Assembly: GCF_003966715.1 (NCBI RefSeq)
Contig: NZ_AP018907.1
Span: forward strand, 2,840,001-2,904,000
Source of the DNA: Blastochloris tepida
Lineage (GTDB): Bacteria; Pseudomonadota; Alphaproteobacteria; Rhizobiales; Xanthobacteraceae
Length of the DNA: 64,000 nucleotides
Reading direction: 5' to 3'
Part shown: positions 11,440-20,303 of the stretch, in pieces
How the letters are laid out: each line of letters opens with the position of its first letter
How positions within the stretch are numbered: the stretch's first letter is position 1
Notes under the pieces: model-generated
Told to the model about the DNA's origin: nothing
What the model saw: the letters and a program-made list of their open reading frames with translations, nothing else
Database searches by the model: none
Made by a program: the position numbers and the translations under genes

Positions 11440-12953
11440 TGCCGGCCGCCGTACTCGATCCCGGCCTGCTGCTGGTGCTCGCCGTCATGCTGCCGGCGAC
11501 CGGCGCGGTGGCGGCGCTGGCGCTGCCCGGCCGCTGGGCCGGGCGCATCGCGTTCGGCCTGTGGCCGCTCGGCCTCGCGGTGGCGGTGGCGGTGGCCTGG
11601 ACGGTGTGGGTGGGTGGCGCGCCGCTGCATTATGCGGTGGGCGGCTGGGCGCCGCCGCTCGGCCTGATGCTGCGCGCCGACGGCCCCTCGGCGCTGATGC
11701 TGCTGATCGCCGCCATCGTCATCGGCGCCGCAGGCCTCTATGCCCGCGCCGATCTGCGGCCTGAGCCCGGCGCCAGCGAGAGCCGGGCGGCAACGGTGTT
11801 CTGGACGCTGATGATGTCGCTGTGGAGCGCGCTCAATGCGGTGGCGCTGGGCGGCGACCTGTTCAATCTCTATGTCGCGCTGGAGCTTCTCACCTTCTCG
11901 GCGATTCCGCTGGTCTGCCTCGGCGGCAGCGCCAAGACGCTGCAGGCGGCGCTGCGCTACCTCGTGTTCGCGCTGGTCGGCTCGGTGCTCTATCTGCTCG
12001 GCACCGCGCTGCTCTACGGCACTTACGGCACGCTCGACATCGTGCTGCTTGCCGGCCGCACCGGGCCGGAGCCGGCGGCGATCCTGGCCTGCGCGCTGAT
12101 GATCGCCGGGCTCGCCGCCAAGACGGCCCTGTTCCCGCTGCATCTGTGGCTGCCGCCGGCCCATGCCGGCGCGCCGCCGGCGGCGAGCGCGGTGCTGTCC
12201 GGCCTCGTCGTCAAGGGATCGTTCTTCCTCATCGCCCGGCTGTGGTTCGACGTCATGCCGGGCCTGTCGACGGCGATGGCGGCGAACCTCATCGGCGCGC
12301 TCGGGGCCGGCGCCATCCTCGCCGGCAGCGTGATGGCGCTGCGGCAGGCGCGGCTGAAGCTGATGATCGCCTATTCCACCGTGGCGCAGATCGGCTACCT
12401 GTTTTTGATGGTGCCGCTGCTGTTCGGCGTGCCCCAGGCCGAGATCGCCGCCAGCGCCGCCTGGAGCGGCGGCTGGCTGCAGCTCGCCTCGCACGCGCTG
12501 GCCAAGGCGGCGATGTTCCTCGCCGCCGGGCTGATCGCCGAGGCCGCAGGCCACGACCGCATCCATGGCCTCGATGGCGTCGGCCGCGCCGTGCCGGTAG
12601 CGGTGCTGGCCTTCACGCTCGCCGGCCTGTCGCTGGTCGGCCTGCCGCCGAGCGGCGGCTTCGCCGCCAAATGGCTGCTGCTGTCGGCATCGGTCGCCAC
12701 CGGACAATGGTGGTGGGCGGCGGTTATGATCGCGGGCGGCCTGCTCGCCGCCTTCTATCTCTTCCCGGTGATCGGCCGCGCCTATGCGGATGGCACGGCC
12801 GCCTTCGCACGGCCGCGGGATGCGCGCCTGCGCGAATTCGTGGTGCTGGCCCTGGCGGTGGCGGCGGCGCTGCTCGGCCTGTCGCAGCTTTATCCGCCGG
12901 GCCTGCTGCAGATCGGGCTTGGGATCGGGCTTGCGGGAGCGGGCGTGCCATGA
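11439..12953 (+). CDS. mrpD: Na+/H+ antiporter subunit D (MrpD/MnhD, complex I ND5/ND2-like)
   Basis: Large proton-channel subunit of the Mrp antiporter, 504 residues and about 14 membrane helices. It contains the shared complex-I antiporter core: LYVALELLTFSAIPLVCL with the key Glu, KTALFPLHLWLPPAHAGAPPAASAVLSG with the key Lys, and YSTVAQIGYLF. The ATG overlaps the mrpC stop by one base and a GAGGGGAG ribosome site precedes it. Confidence 0.92.
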   Translation: MPAAVLDPGLLLVLAVMLPATGAVAALALPGRWAGRIAFGLWPLGLAVAVAVAWTVWVGGAPLHYAVGGWAPPLGLMLRADGPSALMLLIAAIVIGAAGLYARADLRPEPGASESRAATVFWTLMMSLWSALNAVALGGDLFNLYVALELLTFSAIPLVCLGGSAKTLQAALRYLVFALVGSVLYLLGTALLYGTYGTLDIVLLAGRTGPEPAAILACALMIAGLAAKTALFPLHLWLPPAHAGAPPAASAVLSGLVVKGSFFLIARLWFDVMPGLSTAMAANLIGALGAGAILAGSVMALRQARLKLMIAYSTVAQIGYLFLMVPLLFGVPQAEIAASAAWSGGWLQLASHALAKAAMFLAAGLIAEAAGHDRIHGLDGVGRAVPVAVLAFTLAGLSLVGLPPSGGFAAKWLLLSASVATGQWWWAAVMIAGGLLAAFYLFPVIGRAYADGTAAFARPRDARLREFVVLALAVAAALLGLSQLYPPGLLQIGLGIGLAGAGVP

Positions 12954-14572
12954 CCGCCACGCTGCTGCTCGCAACCACGCTCGCTTTGCCGCTCGGGCTG
13001 CTGGCGGCGCTGGCGCTGCCGGCCCTGCGTCCCCGCGTTCCCGGGCTTCTGGCGCTGGCGCCGCTGCCGGCGCTCGGCGTCGCGCTCGCCGCCACGCCGC
13101 TGGGGCTCGATCCCCTGCTCGATGCCGCAAGCGCCATGCTGCTCGGCGCCGTGGCGTTCCTGTGGATCGCGGCCGGCGCCTGCGCGCCGATGATCCTGCG
13201 CGGCGCGGCCGATGCGCCGCGCCTGGCCGGCTGGTGGCTGCTGACGCTCGCCGGCAATCTCGGCGTCTTCGTCGCTGCCGACCTCGCGAGCTTCTATCTC
13301 GTTTATGCCATGGTCAGCCTGTCGGCCTATGGCCTCGTGGTGCATGACGGCACGCCGCGGGCGCGAGCGGCCGGCTTCGCCTATCTGGCGCTCGGCATGC
13401 TTGGCGAGGCGCTGTTGTTGATGGGCTTCGTGCTGGCGGCAGCCGCCGTGCCGGACGGCAGCCTCGCCATCCGCGACGCGGTGGCGGCGCTCCCCGGCTC
13501 GCCCTGGCGCGATGCCACGCTGATCTTCCTGCTCGCCGGCTTCGGCCTCAAGATCGGCCTCGTGCCGCTGCATGTGTGGATTCCGCTGGCGCACTCGGCG
13601 GCACCGCTGCCGGTGTCGGTGGTGCTGAGCGGCGCGGTGGTGAAGGCCGGCGTCATCGGCTTGCTCCGCTTCCTGCCGTTCGACGCGGCGATGGCGGATT
13701 TGGGCGCGAACCTGGGGATGGCGTTCGCGATCATCGGCCTCGTCACCGCCTATTACGGCGTGCTGGTCGGCATCACCCAGTCCAATCCCAAGACGGTGCT
13801 GGCCTATTCGACACTGAGCCAGATGGGGCTAGTTGCCGCCGTGGTCGGCATGGGGCTCGCGGCCGGGGATGCCGGCGCCGTGACGGCGGCGAGCCTCTAT
13901 GCCGTCCACCACGTGCTGGCCAAGGGCGCATTGTTCCTGGCGGTCGGGCTCGCCGCCGCCCGCCGCGCGTGGCTGGTGCTCGGACTCACCGCCATCGTCG
14001 GCCTCGGGCTCGCCGGCCTGCCCCTGACCGGCGGCATGATCGCCAAGAGCATCATCAAGGTGCCGTTGGGGGATGGCGTCATCGCCACGCTGGCGGGCCT
14101 CTCCAGCATCGGCACCACGCTGCTGATCCTGCATTTCATCGGCCGGCTGGCGGCGAAGGCGCCGGGCGATGCGCCCATGCCGCTGGCGCTTCGCAGCGCC
14201 TGGATCGCGGCTGCGCTCGCCGCGCTCGCCGTGCCCTGGGCGCTGGCGCCGGGCGATGCCGTCGCCAAGGCGCTGACGGCCGAAGCCATGTGGCAGGCCG
14301 CTTGGCCGATCCTCATCGGCGCCGCGCTGGCGCTGGCCCTGCACCGCTTCGGCCATCGCCTGCCGGCGGTGCCGGAGGGCGACGTTGCAGCAGGCGGCCC
14401 GGCGCTCTCGCGCCTGATGCAGCAGGGCAGCGACGCCATCGCGTGGCTCGAGGCGCACCTGCGAACGTGGCCGGTGGCCGGCCTGTCGCTGCTGGCGCTG
14501 GCCCTGGCGCTGGCCCTGGTGCTGTCCTTGGCGCTCGGCGCGGCGATGACATTCCAGTTTTCGCCGATTTGA
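12950..14572 (+). CDS. second MrpD/MrpA-like proton-translocating antiporter subunit
   Basis: A second large antiporter-type subunit, 540 residues and about 14 helices. It keeps the core motifs FYLVYAMVSLSAYG, KIGLVPLHVWIPLAHSAAPLPVSVVLSG and YSTLSQMGLV. It occupies the place that the ~800-residue MrpA has in conventional operons but is far shorter and lacks the MrpA C-terminal extension, which is instead carried by the mrpB-like gene. The first helix after EN/ASFYLVYAMVS has Tyr/Ala where other copies have Glu, so one key acidic residue may be altered. It overlaps mrpD by ATGA and is the last gene of the operon. Confidence 0.85.
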   Translation: MTATLLLATTLALPLGLLAALALPALRPRVPGLLALAPLPALGVALAATPLGLDPLLDAASAMLLGAVAFLWIAAGACAPMILRGAADAPRLAGWWLLTLAGNLGVFVAADLASFYLVYAMVSLSAYGLVVHDGTPRARAAGFAYLALGMLGEALLLMGFVLAAAAVPDGSLAIRDAVAALPGSPWRDATLIFLLAGFGLKIGLVPLHVWIPLAHSAAPLPVSVVLSGAVVKAGVIGLLRFLPFDAAMADLGANLGMAFAIIGLVTAYYGVLVGITQSNPKTVLAYSTLSQMGLVAAVVGMGLAAGDAGAVTAASLYAVHHVLAKGALFLAVGLAAARRAWLVLGLTAIVGLGLAGLPLTGGMIAKSIIKVPLGDGVIATLAGLSSIGTTLLILHFIGRLAAKAPGDAPMPLALRSAWIAAALAALAVPWALAPGDAVAKALTAEAMWQAAWPILIGAALALALHRFGHRLPAVPEGDVAAGGPALSRLMQQGSDAIAWLEAHLRTWPVAGLSLLALALALALVLSLALGAAMTFQFSPI

Positions 14573-14784
14573 GTGGATCGAATCTGTTCCGACGTTTGGT
14601 GCCGTTGGCATGCGCCCGCGATCTGCTGCGCAGCGGCTCAAGGCATGTTGGCGAGGCGTCTCCGGTTTGCGCCGAAAATCCCAATCCGATGGCACAAAGG
14701 ATCGCCGCGCGCAGCCGCCATCGCCAAAGGATCAAAATGTCCCGTAGCTGGTCACCTTGCGTCGAATGCCGGTCGGGAAATGCC
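14573..14784. other. intergenic region after the Mrp operon
   Basis: About 210 bases between the last antiporter gene and the candidate small-RNA promoter. I see no gene, no clear intrinsic terminator and no repeat here. Confidence 0.4.
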
Positions 14785-14940
14785 TTGATGCGTTCGCAAA
14801 CCGTGGCATATGATCCGACGAAATTCCTTCTGGTGCCCCGCCAGATCGCGATGGATCGCATGCGGCAACACAGCGGCGCGACGGATTTCAAGCGTGACAG
14901 TCGCGCGCCAATGCCGCGTTTTCGACGCGGCATTTTTTTT
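14785..14940 (+). ncRNA. candidate small RNA with promoter and intrinsic terminator
   Basis: A promoter-like pair, TTGATG at 14785 and TATGAT at 14809 with an 18-base spacer, would start a transcript near 14821. It would contain a short hairpin at 14829-14845 (tctgg...ccaga) after a CCTTC-type pyrimidine stretch, and end at a strong terminator at 14910-14940. The product would be about 120 nt. No open frame fits between promoter and terminator, and no flanking gene ends there, so a stand-alone small RNA is the simplest reading. The family is not recognised. Confidence 0.5.
14910..14940 (+). terminator. strong Rho-independent terminator
   Basis: Perfect stem atgccgcg / cgcggcat around a seven-base loop, followed by a run of eight T. 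It is 340 bases from the end of the Mrp operon and 340 bases before the next gene, so it most likely ends a separate short transcript. Confidence 0.85.
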
Positions 14941-15281
14941 GCTGCGCCCTGCGGAACCAAGCCGCGATCACAGCCGTTTCATGTCTTAACGTCTTCAGTC
15001 GGCGGGGGTCATCGCACGGTGCGGTCATGACCGGTTGGACACCGGTCTTGCGGGCGAGACTGCGACCACGCAAAGAGAACGAGCGAGTTGAAGAGAGTGT
15101 CGGAGCGCCGAACCGACTTCGTCGGATCGGATCGCGCTCGAGTGTGACCGCCGGGCGTGGCCGCGCAGGCCGGCGCGGCGGCTTGATGTGTCGATAGTCT
15201 GCACGCGAAATTGTCTGCACGCGAACACGCGTGAGCCGAAAATTCAGCACGCCATAAAGACCTCAGCAAGCGAGAGAAACG
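14941..15281. other. intergenic region upstream of the DUF1269 gene
   Basis: No gene seen. It contains a hairpin-forming stretch (accggttggacaccggt near 15031) and, near 15195-15225, two direct copies of gtctgcacgcgaa separated by few bases. The promoter for the following gene should be here. Confidence 0.4.
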
Positions 15282-15800
15282 ATGAGCACATTGGTCGTAT
15301 TCGGGTTCGACGGTCTGCACACTGCGGACGAGGTTCTCAACAAGCTGCGCTCCCTGCAGAAGGAGTATCTGGTCGACCTTGAGGATGCCGTCGTCGTCGA
15401 GCGCGACGCTGCCGGCAAGGTGCACATGAAGCAGGCCGTCAATCTCACCGCGGTCGGCGCCGCCACCGGCGGCAGCAGCGGCGCGCTGTGGGGCGCGCTG
15501 GTGGGCCTGCTGTTCCTCAATCCGCTGGCCGGCATGGCGGTGGGCGCGCTCACCGGCGCCGGCGCCGGCGCGCTCGCCGGCTCGCTCACCGATTACGGCA
15601 TCAATGATGATTTCGTGAAGCGGCTGGGCGCGACGATCCCCTCGGGCTCCTCGGCGCTGTTCGTGCTGTTCAAGAGCGTCAACACCGACAAGGTGCTGCC
15701 CGAGATCGAATCCTTCAAGCCGCGGGTGCTGCAAACCTCGCTGAGCACCGAGGACGAACAGAAGCTCAAGGCCGAACTGGCCAAGCTGGTCAGCGCTTGA
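15282..15800 (+). CDS. DUF1269 domain-containing membrane protein
   Basis: The 172-residue protein has the DUF1269 layout: a ferredoxin-like N-terminus (STLVVFGFDGLHTADEVLNKL, then VDLEDAVVVERD), a central Gly/Ala-rich hydrophobic hairpin (residues ~62-105, GALWGALVGLLFLNPLAGMAVG and GAGAGALAGSL), and a C-terminal soluble part with SGSSALFVLFK. Function is unknown for the family; a small inner-membrane-associated protein is likely. An ATG preceded by GAGAGAAACG is the chosen start. Confidence 0.88.
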   Translation: MSTLVVFGFDGLHTADEVLNKLRSLQKEYLVDLEDAVVVERDAAGKVHMKQAVNLTAVGAATGGSSGALWGALVGLLFLNPLAGMAVGALTGAGAGALAGSLTDYGINDDFVKRLGATIPSGSSALFVLFKSVNTDKVLPEIESFKPRVLQTSLSTEDEQKLKAELAKLVSA

Positions 15801-15813
15801 CCGCGACGGTTTC

Positions 15814-15845
15814 GCCGGACGGCGCGGCTGCCGTGCCGTCCGGCA
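15814..15845. terminator. long GC-rich stem-loop after the DUF1269 gene
   Basis: Inverted repeat gccggacggc ... gccgtccggc with an ~11-base loop directly after the DUF1269 stop. There is no T-run, so it may be a Rho-dependent or bidirectional pause structure rather than a classic intrinsic terminator. Confidence 0.5.
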
Positions 15846-15934
15846 TTCAGGCTTCAAGCATCAAACAAGATTCAAGCATCAAGAACGGATGAGACGCATT
15901 TCCGTCGCCGGGCCGGTCCCGGCCGTCGCGGAGA

Positions 15935-17056
15935 ATGCGCTGGGGACGGTGGCACGTGCGTCAGCGGCGATGGGGGCGGCTCCGATTGGATAGAATCATT
16001 GTCGGCATCGGCGCGGCGCTGATGCTCGCAGCCTGTGCGCCGGAGCCGGAGCCGCCGGTCGCCGATGCGCGGCCGGTGCGCACGATCACCGTTGCCAAGC
16101 GCGAGGCCGGCACGGCCGTCACCTTCGCCGGCCGCATCGAGGCCGAGGACGAGGTGGCGCTGGGCTTCCGCATCGGCGGCCGGCTGGCCGAGCGCGCGGT
16201 GTCGGTCGGCGAACGGGTCGGCCCCGGCCAGACGCTCGCCCGGCTGGAACCGCAGAACGAGATGAACGCGCTGCGCTCGGCCCAGGCCAATCTCGCCGCC
16301 GCTCAGGCGGCGCTGGTGCAGGCCGGCAATCATTTCTCCCGTCAGCAGACGCTGCTCGCCCAGGGCTGGACGACGCGAGCGCTGTTCGACGAGGCGCAGA
16401 AGGGGCGCGACACCGCCCGCGCCCAGGTCGATTCCGCCGAGGCTCAGCTCAAGGCTGCGCGCGACCTCGTCAGCTTCACCGAGCTTGAGGCCGACGCCTC
16501 CGGCGTGGTGACGGCGGTGGGCGCCGAGCCCGGTGAGGTGGTCCAGGCCGGGCGGATGATCGTGACGCTGGCCCGCCAGGGCGGGCGCGACGCGGTGTTC
16601 GACATTCCGGCCCAGGTGCTGCGCTCGGCGCCGAGCGAGCCGGTGATCGCCGTCAATCTCACCGACGATTCCAACGTCACCGCCACCGGGCGGGTGCGCG
16701 AGGTCGCCGAGCAGGCCGATCCGGTCACCCGCACCTTCCAGGTCAAGGTCGGGCTGGAGGCGCCGCCCGAGGCGATGCGGCTCGGCGCGGCGGTGACCGG
16801 CCGGCTGCAGATGGAGGCGGTGCCGATCCTCGAGATCCCGGCCTCGGCGCTGACCCGCATCAACCGCCAGCCCGCGGTGTGGGTGGTCGATCCGGCGAGC
16901 CGCACGGTGACGCTGCGCAATGTCGAGGTGCTGCGGTTCGATCCGGCCAGCGTCGTGGTGTCGGGCGGGCTCGACACCGGCGAGGTGGTGGTGACAGCCG
17001 GCGTGCAGGCGCTGCATCCCGGCCAGAAGGTCCGCCTGCTCGGCGGGGAGCCATGA
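15935..17056 (+). CDS. RND efflux periplasmic adaptor (membrane fusion lipoprotein)
   Basis: Periplasmic adaptor that links an RND pump to an outer-membrane channel. The 373-residue product has a hydrophobic N-terminus ending in a lipobox-like LAAC, then the HlyD/AcrA layout: barrel-sandwich halves (VGERVGPGQTLARLE and FTELEADASGVVTAVGAEPGEVV), a coiled-coil hairpin between them, and a beta-barrel domain (LGAAVTGRL). With the given ATG the lipobox Cys is residue 34; a TTG at 15986 after GGGGGCGG would put it at residue 17, a more usual signal length, so the start may be there. It overlaps the pump gene by ATGA. Confidence 0.92.
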   Translation: MRWGRWHVRQRRWGRLRLDRIIVGIGAALMLAACAPEPEPPVADARPVRTITVAKREAGTAVTFAGRIEAEDEVALGFRIGGRLAERAVSVGERVGPGQTLARLEPQNEMNALRSAQANLAAAQAALVQAGNHFSRQQTLLAQGWTTRALFDEAQKGRDTARAQVDSAEAQLKAARDLVSFTELEADASGVVTAVGAEPGEVVQAGRMIVTLARQGGRDAVFDIPAQVLRSAPSEPVIAVNLTDDSNVTATGRVREVAEQADPVTRTFQVKVGLEAPPEAMRLGAAVTGRLQMEAVPILEIPASALTRINRQPAVWVVDPASRTVTLRNVEVLRFDPASVVVSGGLDTGEVVVTAGVQALHPGQKVRLLGGEP

Positions 17057-20000
17057 TGCGGTTCAATCTGTCGGAATGGGCGCTCGGACACCGCTCGCTC
17101 GTCGTCTATTTCATGATCGTGGCGGTGGTCGCCGGCATCCTCTCCTACAACCGGCTGGGCCGCAGCGAGGATCCGACCTTCATCATCAAGACCATGGTGG
17201 TGCAGGCGGCCTGGCCCGGCGCCACCGTGCAGGACATGCTGGAGCAGGTGACCGAGCGGATCGAGCGCAAGCTGCAGGAGACGCCGCACCTCGACTTCAT
17301 CCGCTCCTACACCAATGCCGGCGTCACCACGGTGTTCGTCAATCTCGATGGCAGCACCTCGGCGCAGCAGGTGGCGGATACTTGGTACCATGTGCGCAAG
17401 TCGATCGGCGACATCCGCCACACTCTGCCGGCCGGCGTGGTGGGGCCGGGCTTCAATGACGAGTTCGGCGACACCTTCGGCATCATCTACGGCTTCACCG
17501 CCGACGGCTTCACCCACCGCGAGCTGCGCGACCATGTCGAGGACGTGCGCTCCAAGCTGCTGCGCCTGCCCGACGTCTCCAAGATCGAGATCCTCGGCGC
17601 CCAGGACGAGGTGATCTTCGTCGAGTTCTCGGTGAAAGAGCTGGCGAGCCTCGGCATCGACCGCTCGGCGCTGATCAATGCGCTGCAGACCCAGAACATC
17701 GTGCGCCCGGCCGGCGTCATCCAGACCGGCAATGAGGCGATCTCGCTGCGGGTGTCGGGCGCCTTCCGCACCGAGCAGGACGTCGCCGACGTCAATTTCG
17801 CGGTCGGCGGCCGCATGCTGCGCCTGAGCGACATCGCTCGCGTCCACCGCGCCTATGCCGACCCGCCGCAGCCGCAGTTCCGCGTCAACGGCCAGCCGGC
17901 GATCGGGCTGGCCATCGCCATGCGCGAGGGCGGCGACATCCTGGCGCTCGGCCAGCGCATCGACCGCGCCATGGCCCAGATCAAGGCCGACCTGCCGGTG
18001 GGCATCGAGCCCGCGCTGGTCGCCGATCAGGCGGTGACGGTGGAGAGCGCGATCGCCGAGTTCATGTCGTCGCTGTGGCAGGCGGTGGCGATCATCCTGG
18101 CGGTGAGCTTCGTCAGCCTCGGCGTGCGGGCCGGGCTGGTGGTGGCGCTGTCGATCCCGCTGACGCTCGCCGCGGTGTTCGCGGTGATGGACCTGAGCGG
18201 CATCGACATGCAGCGCATCTCGCTCGGCGCGCTGATCATCGCGCTGGCGCTCCTCGTCGACGACGCGATGACCACCACCGACGCCATGCTGAACCGGCTG
18301 GCCCGCGGCGAAAGCAAGGTGGAGGCGGCGACCTTCGCCTTTCGCACCTACGCGTTCGCCATGCTGGCCGGCACGCTGGTCACCATCGCCGGCTTCGTGC
18401 CGGTGGGCTTTGCCGCCAGTTCGGCCGGCGAATACACGTTCTCGCTCTTCGCCGTCGTCGCCATCGCGCTCGTGGTGTCGTGGCTGGTCGCGGTGGTGTT
18501 CGCCCCGCTCTTGGGCCTCGCCATCCTCGCCCCGCCCAAAGAGGGGGCGGACGCGAAGCCCGGCCCGGTGTTCCGTTTCTATCGCGGCCTGCTCGGGCTG
18601 GCGCTGCGCCTGCGCTATCTCACCATCGCGCTCACCGTCGGCCTGTTCGCGGCGGCGATCGCGGCCCTGCCGCTGATCCCCAACCAGTTCTTCCCCTCCT
18701 CCGACCGGCCCGAGCTGCTGGTCGATCTGCGGCTGCCGCAGAACGCCTCGATCTATGCCAGCGAATCCACGGTCGAGCGTTTCGACGCGGTGCTGAAGGA
18801 CGATCCGGACGTGGCGCGCTGGAGCACCTATGTCGGGCGCGGCGCCATCCGCTTCTATCTGCCGCTCGACGTGCAGCTGCCCAACGACTTCTTCGCCCAG
18901 GCGGTGATCGTCGCCAAGGACGTGGCGGCGCGCGAGCGGCTGCGCCAGAAGCTGGAGAAGGTGCTGGCCGAGGACTTCCCCAGCGTGGTGTCGCGCATCT
19001 CGCCGCTGGAGCTCGGGCCGCCGGTCGGCTGGCCGGTGCAGTACCGGGTGAGCGGCCCGGACCTGTCCAAGGTGCGCGAGATCGCCTTCCGGCTGGCCGA
19101 GATCGTGGCGCAGGACAAGCGGGCGCGCACTGTCAATTTCGACTGGATCGAGCCGGCCCGCGAGGTGCGCATCCGCATCGATCAGGACGAGGCGCGCCGC
19201 CTCGGCCTCAGCTCCCAGGCCATCGCCAGCGTGCTCAACACCGTGGTGTCCGGTCAGGCGATCTCGCAGGTGCGCGACAGCATCTATCTCGTCGATATCG
19301 TGGTACGCGCCACCGACGAGCAGCGGGTGTCGCTCGCCACGCTCAGCACCCTGCAGGTGGCGCTGCCCAATGGCCGCACCGTGCCGCTCAGCCAGTTCGC
19401 CACCTTCGAGGAGACGCAGGACTATCCGGTGGTGTGGCGGCGCGACCGCGTGCCCACCCTCACCGTGCAAGCCGACGTGCGCCAGGGCGCGCTGCCCGAG
19501 AGCGTCACCGACGCGCTGGAGCCGGCGGTGAAGGCGCTGCAGAGCAGCCTGCCGCCGGGCTATCACGTCGTGGTCGGCGGCACGGTGGAGGAGAGCGCCA
19601 AGTCGCAGGCCTCGGTGATCGCCGTGGTGCCGCTGATGCTGCTCTTGATGGTCACCGTGCTGATGGTGCAGCTTCAGAGCTTCCAGCGGCTGTTCATCGC
19701 GCTCACCGTCGGGCCGCTCGGGCTCATCGGCGTGGTGGCCGCGCTGCTCCTGTCCGGCCGGCCGCTCGGCTTCGTAGCGATCCTCGGCATCCTGGCGCTG
19801 CTCGGCATGATCACCAAGAACGCCGTCATCCTGATTGGCCAGATCGAGGCCGAGCGCGCAGCCGGAAAAAACGTGCGCGACGCGGTGATGGACGCAAGTT
19901 CGACCCGTTTCCGGCCGATCATGCTGACGGCGGTCTCCACCGTGCTCGGCATGATCCCGATCGCGCCCACCGTGTTCTGGGGGCCGATGGCGTTCTCGAT

Positions 20001-20124
20001 CATGGGCGGGCTCTTGGTGGCGACGCTGCTGACCTTGATCTTTCTGCCGGCGCTCTATGTGGCTTGGTTCGGTAGCCGTGAGGATGACAGCGTGAAGCGG
20101 CAGGCCGCGGCGGCGGCGTCCTGA
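17053..20124 (+). CDS. RND efflux transporter permease (AcrB/HAE-type)
   Basis: Inner-membrane proton-driven drug/solute exporter, 1023 residues, the usual RND length. It has the twelve-helix pattern with two large periplasmic loops; TM4 carries LALLVDDAMTTTDAML near residue 400, with the two Asp of the proton relay. The second half has ILGILALLGMITKNAVILIGQIE, typical of the HAE-1 group. The start is one of two adjacent ATGs within the adaptor stop codon. No outer-membrane channel gene is adjacent, so the pump presumably borrows one encoded elsewhere. Substrate cannot be read from the sequence. Confidence 0.95.
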   Translation: MMRFNLSEWALGHRSLVVYFMIVAVVAGILSYNRLGRSEDPTFIIKTMVVQAAWPGATVQDMLEQVTERIERKLQETPHLDFIRSYTNAGVTTVFVNLDGSTSAQQVADTWYHVRKSIGDIRHTLPAGVVGPGFNDEFGDTFGIIYGFTADGFTHRELRDHVEDVRSKLLRLPDVSKIEILGAQDEVIFVEFSVKELASLGIDRSALINALQTQNIVRPAGVIQTGNEAISLRVSGAFRTEQDVADVNFAVGGRMLRLSDIARVHRAYADPPQPQFRVNGQPAIGLAIAMREGGDILALGQRIDRAMAQIKADLPVGIEPALVADQAVTVESAIAEFMSSLWQAVAIILAVSFVSLGVRAGLVVALSIPLTLAAVFAVMDLSGIDMQRISLGALIIALALLVDDAMTTTDAMLNRLARGESKVEAATFAFRTYAFAMLAGTLVTIAGFVPVGFAASSAGEYTFSLFAVVAIALVVSWLVAVVFAPLLGLAILAPPKEGADAKPGPVFRFYRGLLGLALRLRYLTIALTVGLFAAAIAALPLIPNQFFPSSDRPELLVDLRLPQNASIYASESTVERFDAVLKDDPDVARWSTYVGRGAIRFYLPLDVQLPNDFFAQAVIVAKDVAARERLRQKLEKVLAEDFPSVVSRISPLELGPPVGWPVQYRVSGPDLSKVREIAFRLAEIVAQDKRARTVNFDWIEPAREVRIRIDQDEARRLGLSSQAIASVLNTVVSGQAISQVRDSIYLVDIVVRATDEQRVSLATLSTLQVALPNGRTVPLSQFATFEETQDYPVVWRRDRVPTLTVQADVRQGALPESVTDALEPAVKALQSSLPPGYHVVVGGTVEESAKSQASVIAVVPLMLLLMVTVLMVQLQSFQRLFIALTVGPLGLIGVVAALLLSGRPLGFVAILGILALLGMITKNAVILIGQIEAERAAGKNVRDAVMDASSTRFRPIMLTAVSTVLGMIPIAPTVFWGPMAFSIMGGLLVATLLTLIFLPALYVAWFGSREDDSVKRQAAAAAS

Positions 20125-20178
20125 GGACGACAGGGCCCGCACACGCAGCCGCTCGAAGATTTGTTGCAGCAGGACGAC

Positions 20179-20245
20179 GTGCGGCTTGGCAAGATGCGGT
20201 TTGGCATGATGCGGCTTCGGAAGATGCGGTTTGGAAGGATGCGGC
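20179..20245. repeat. 15-nt tandem repeat between the RND pump and DUF3300 genes
   Basis: About four and a half imperfect copies of a 15-nt unit of the form atgcggtttggcaag. It lies in a 180-base gap and is not part of any credible gene on either strand. Confidence 0.7.
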
Positions 20246-20303
20246 GGAAGCGGTGTGAGCGCCGGCCCGGCATTGCCGGGCGGCATTCCAGGGAGGGCTG
20301 CCA

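Noticed and set aside
16444-20286. Very long open frame (1280 codons) on the minus strand
   Set aside because: It is antisense to the RND adaptor and permease, whose motifs are unambiguous; its composition (His/Arg/Gly/Asp) is typical of the opposite frame of GC-rich genes.
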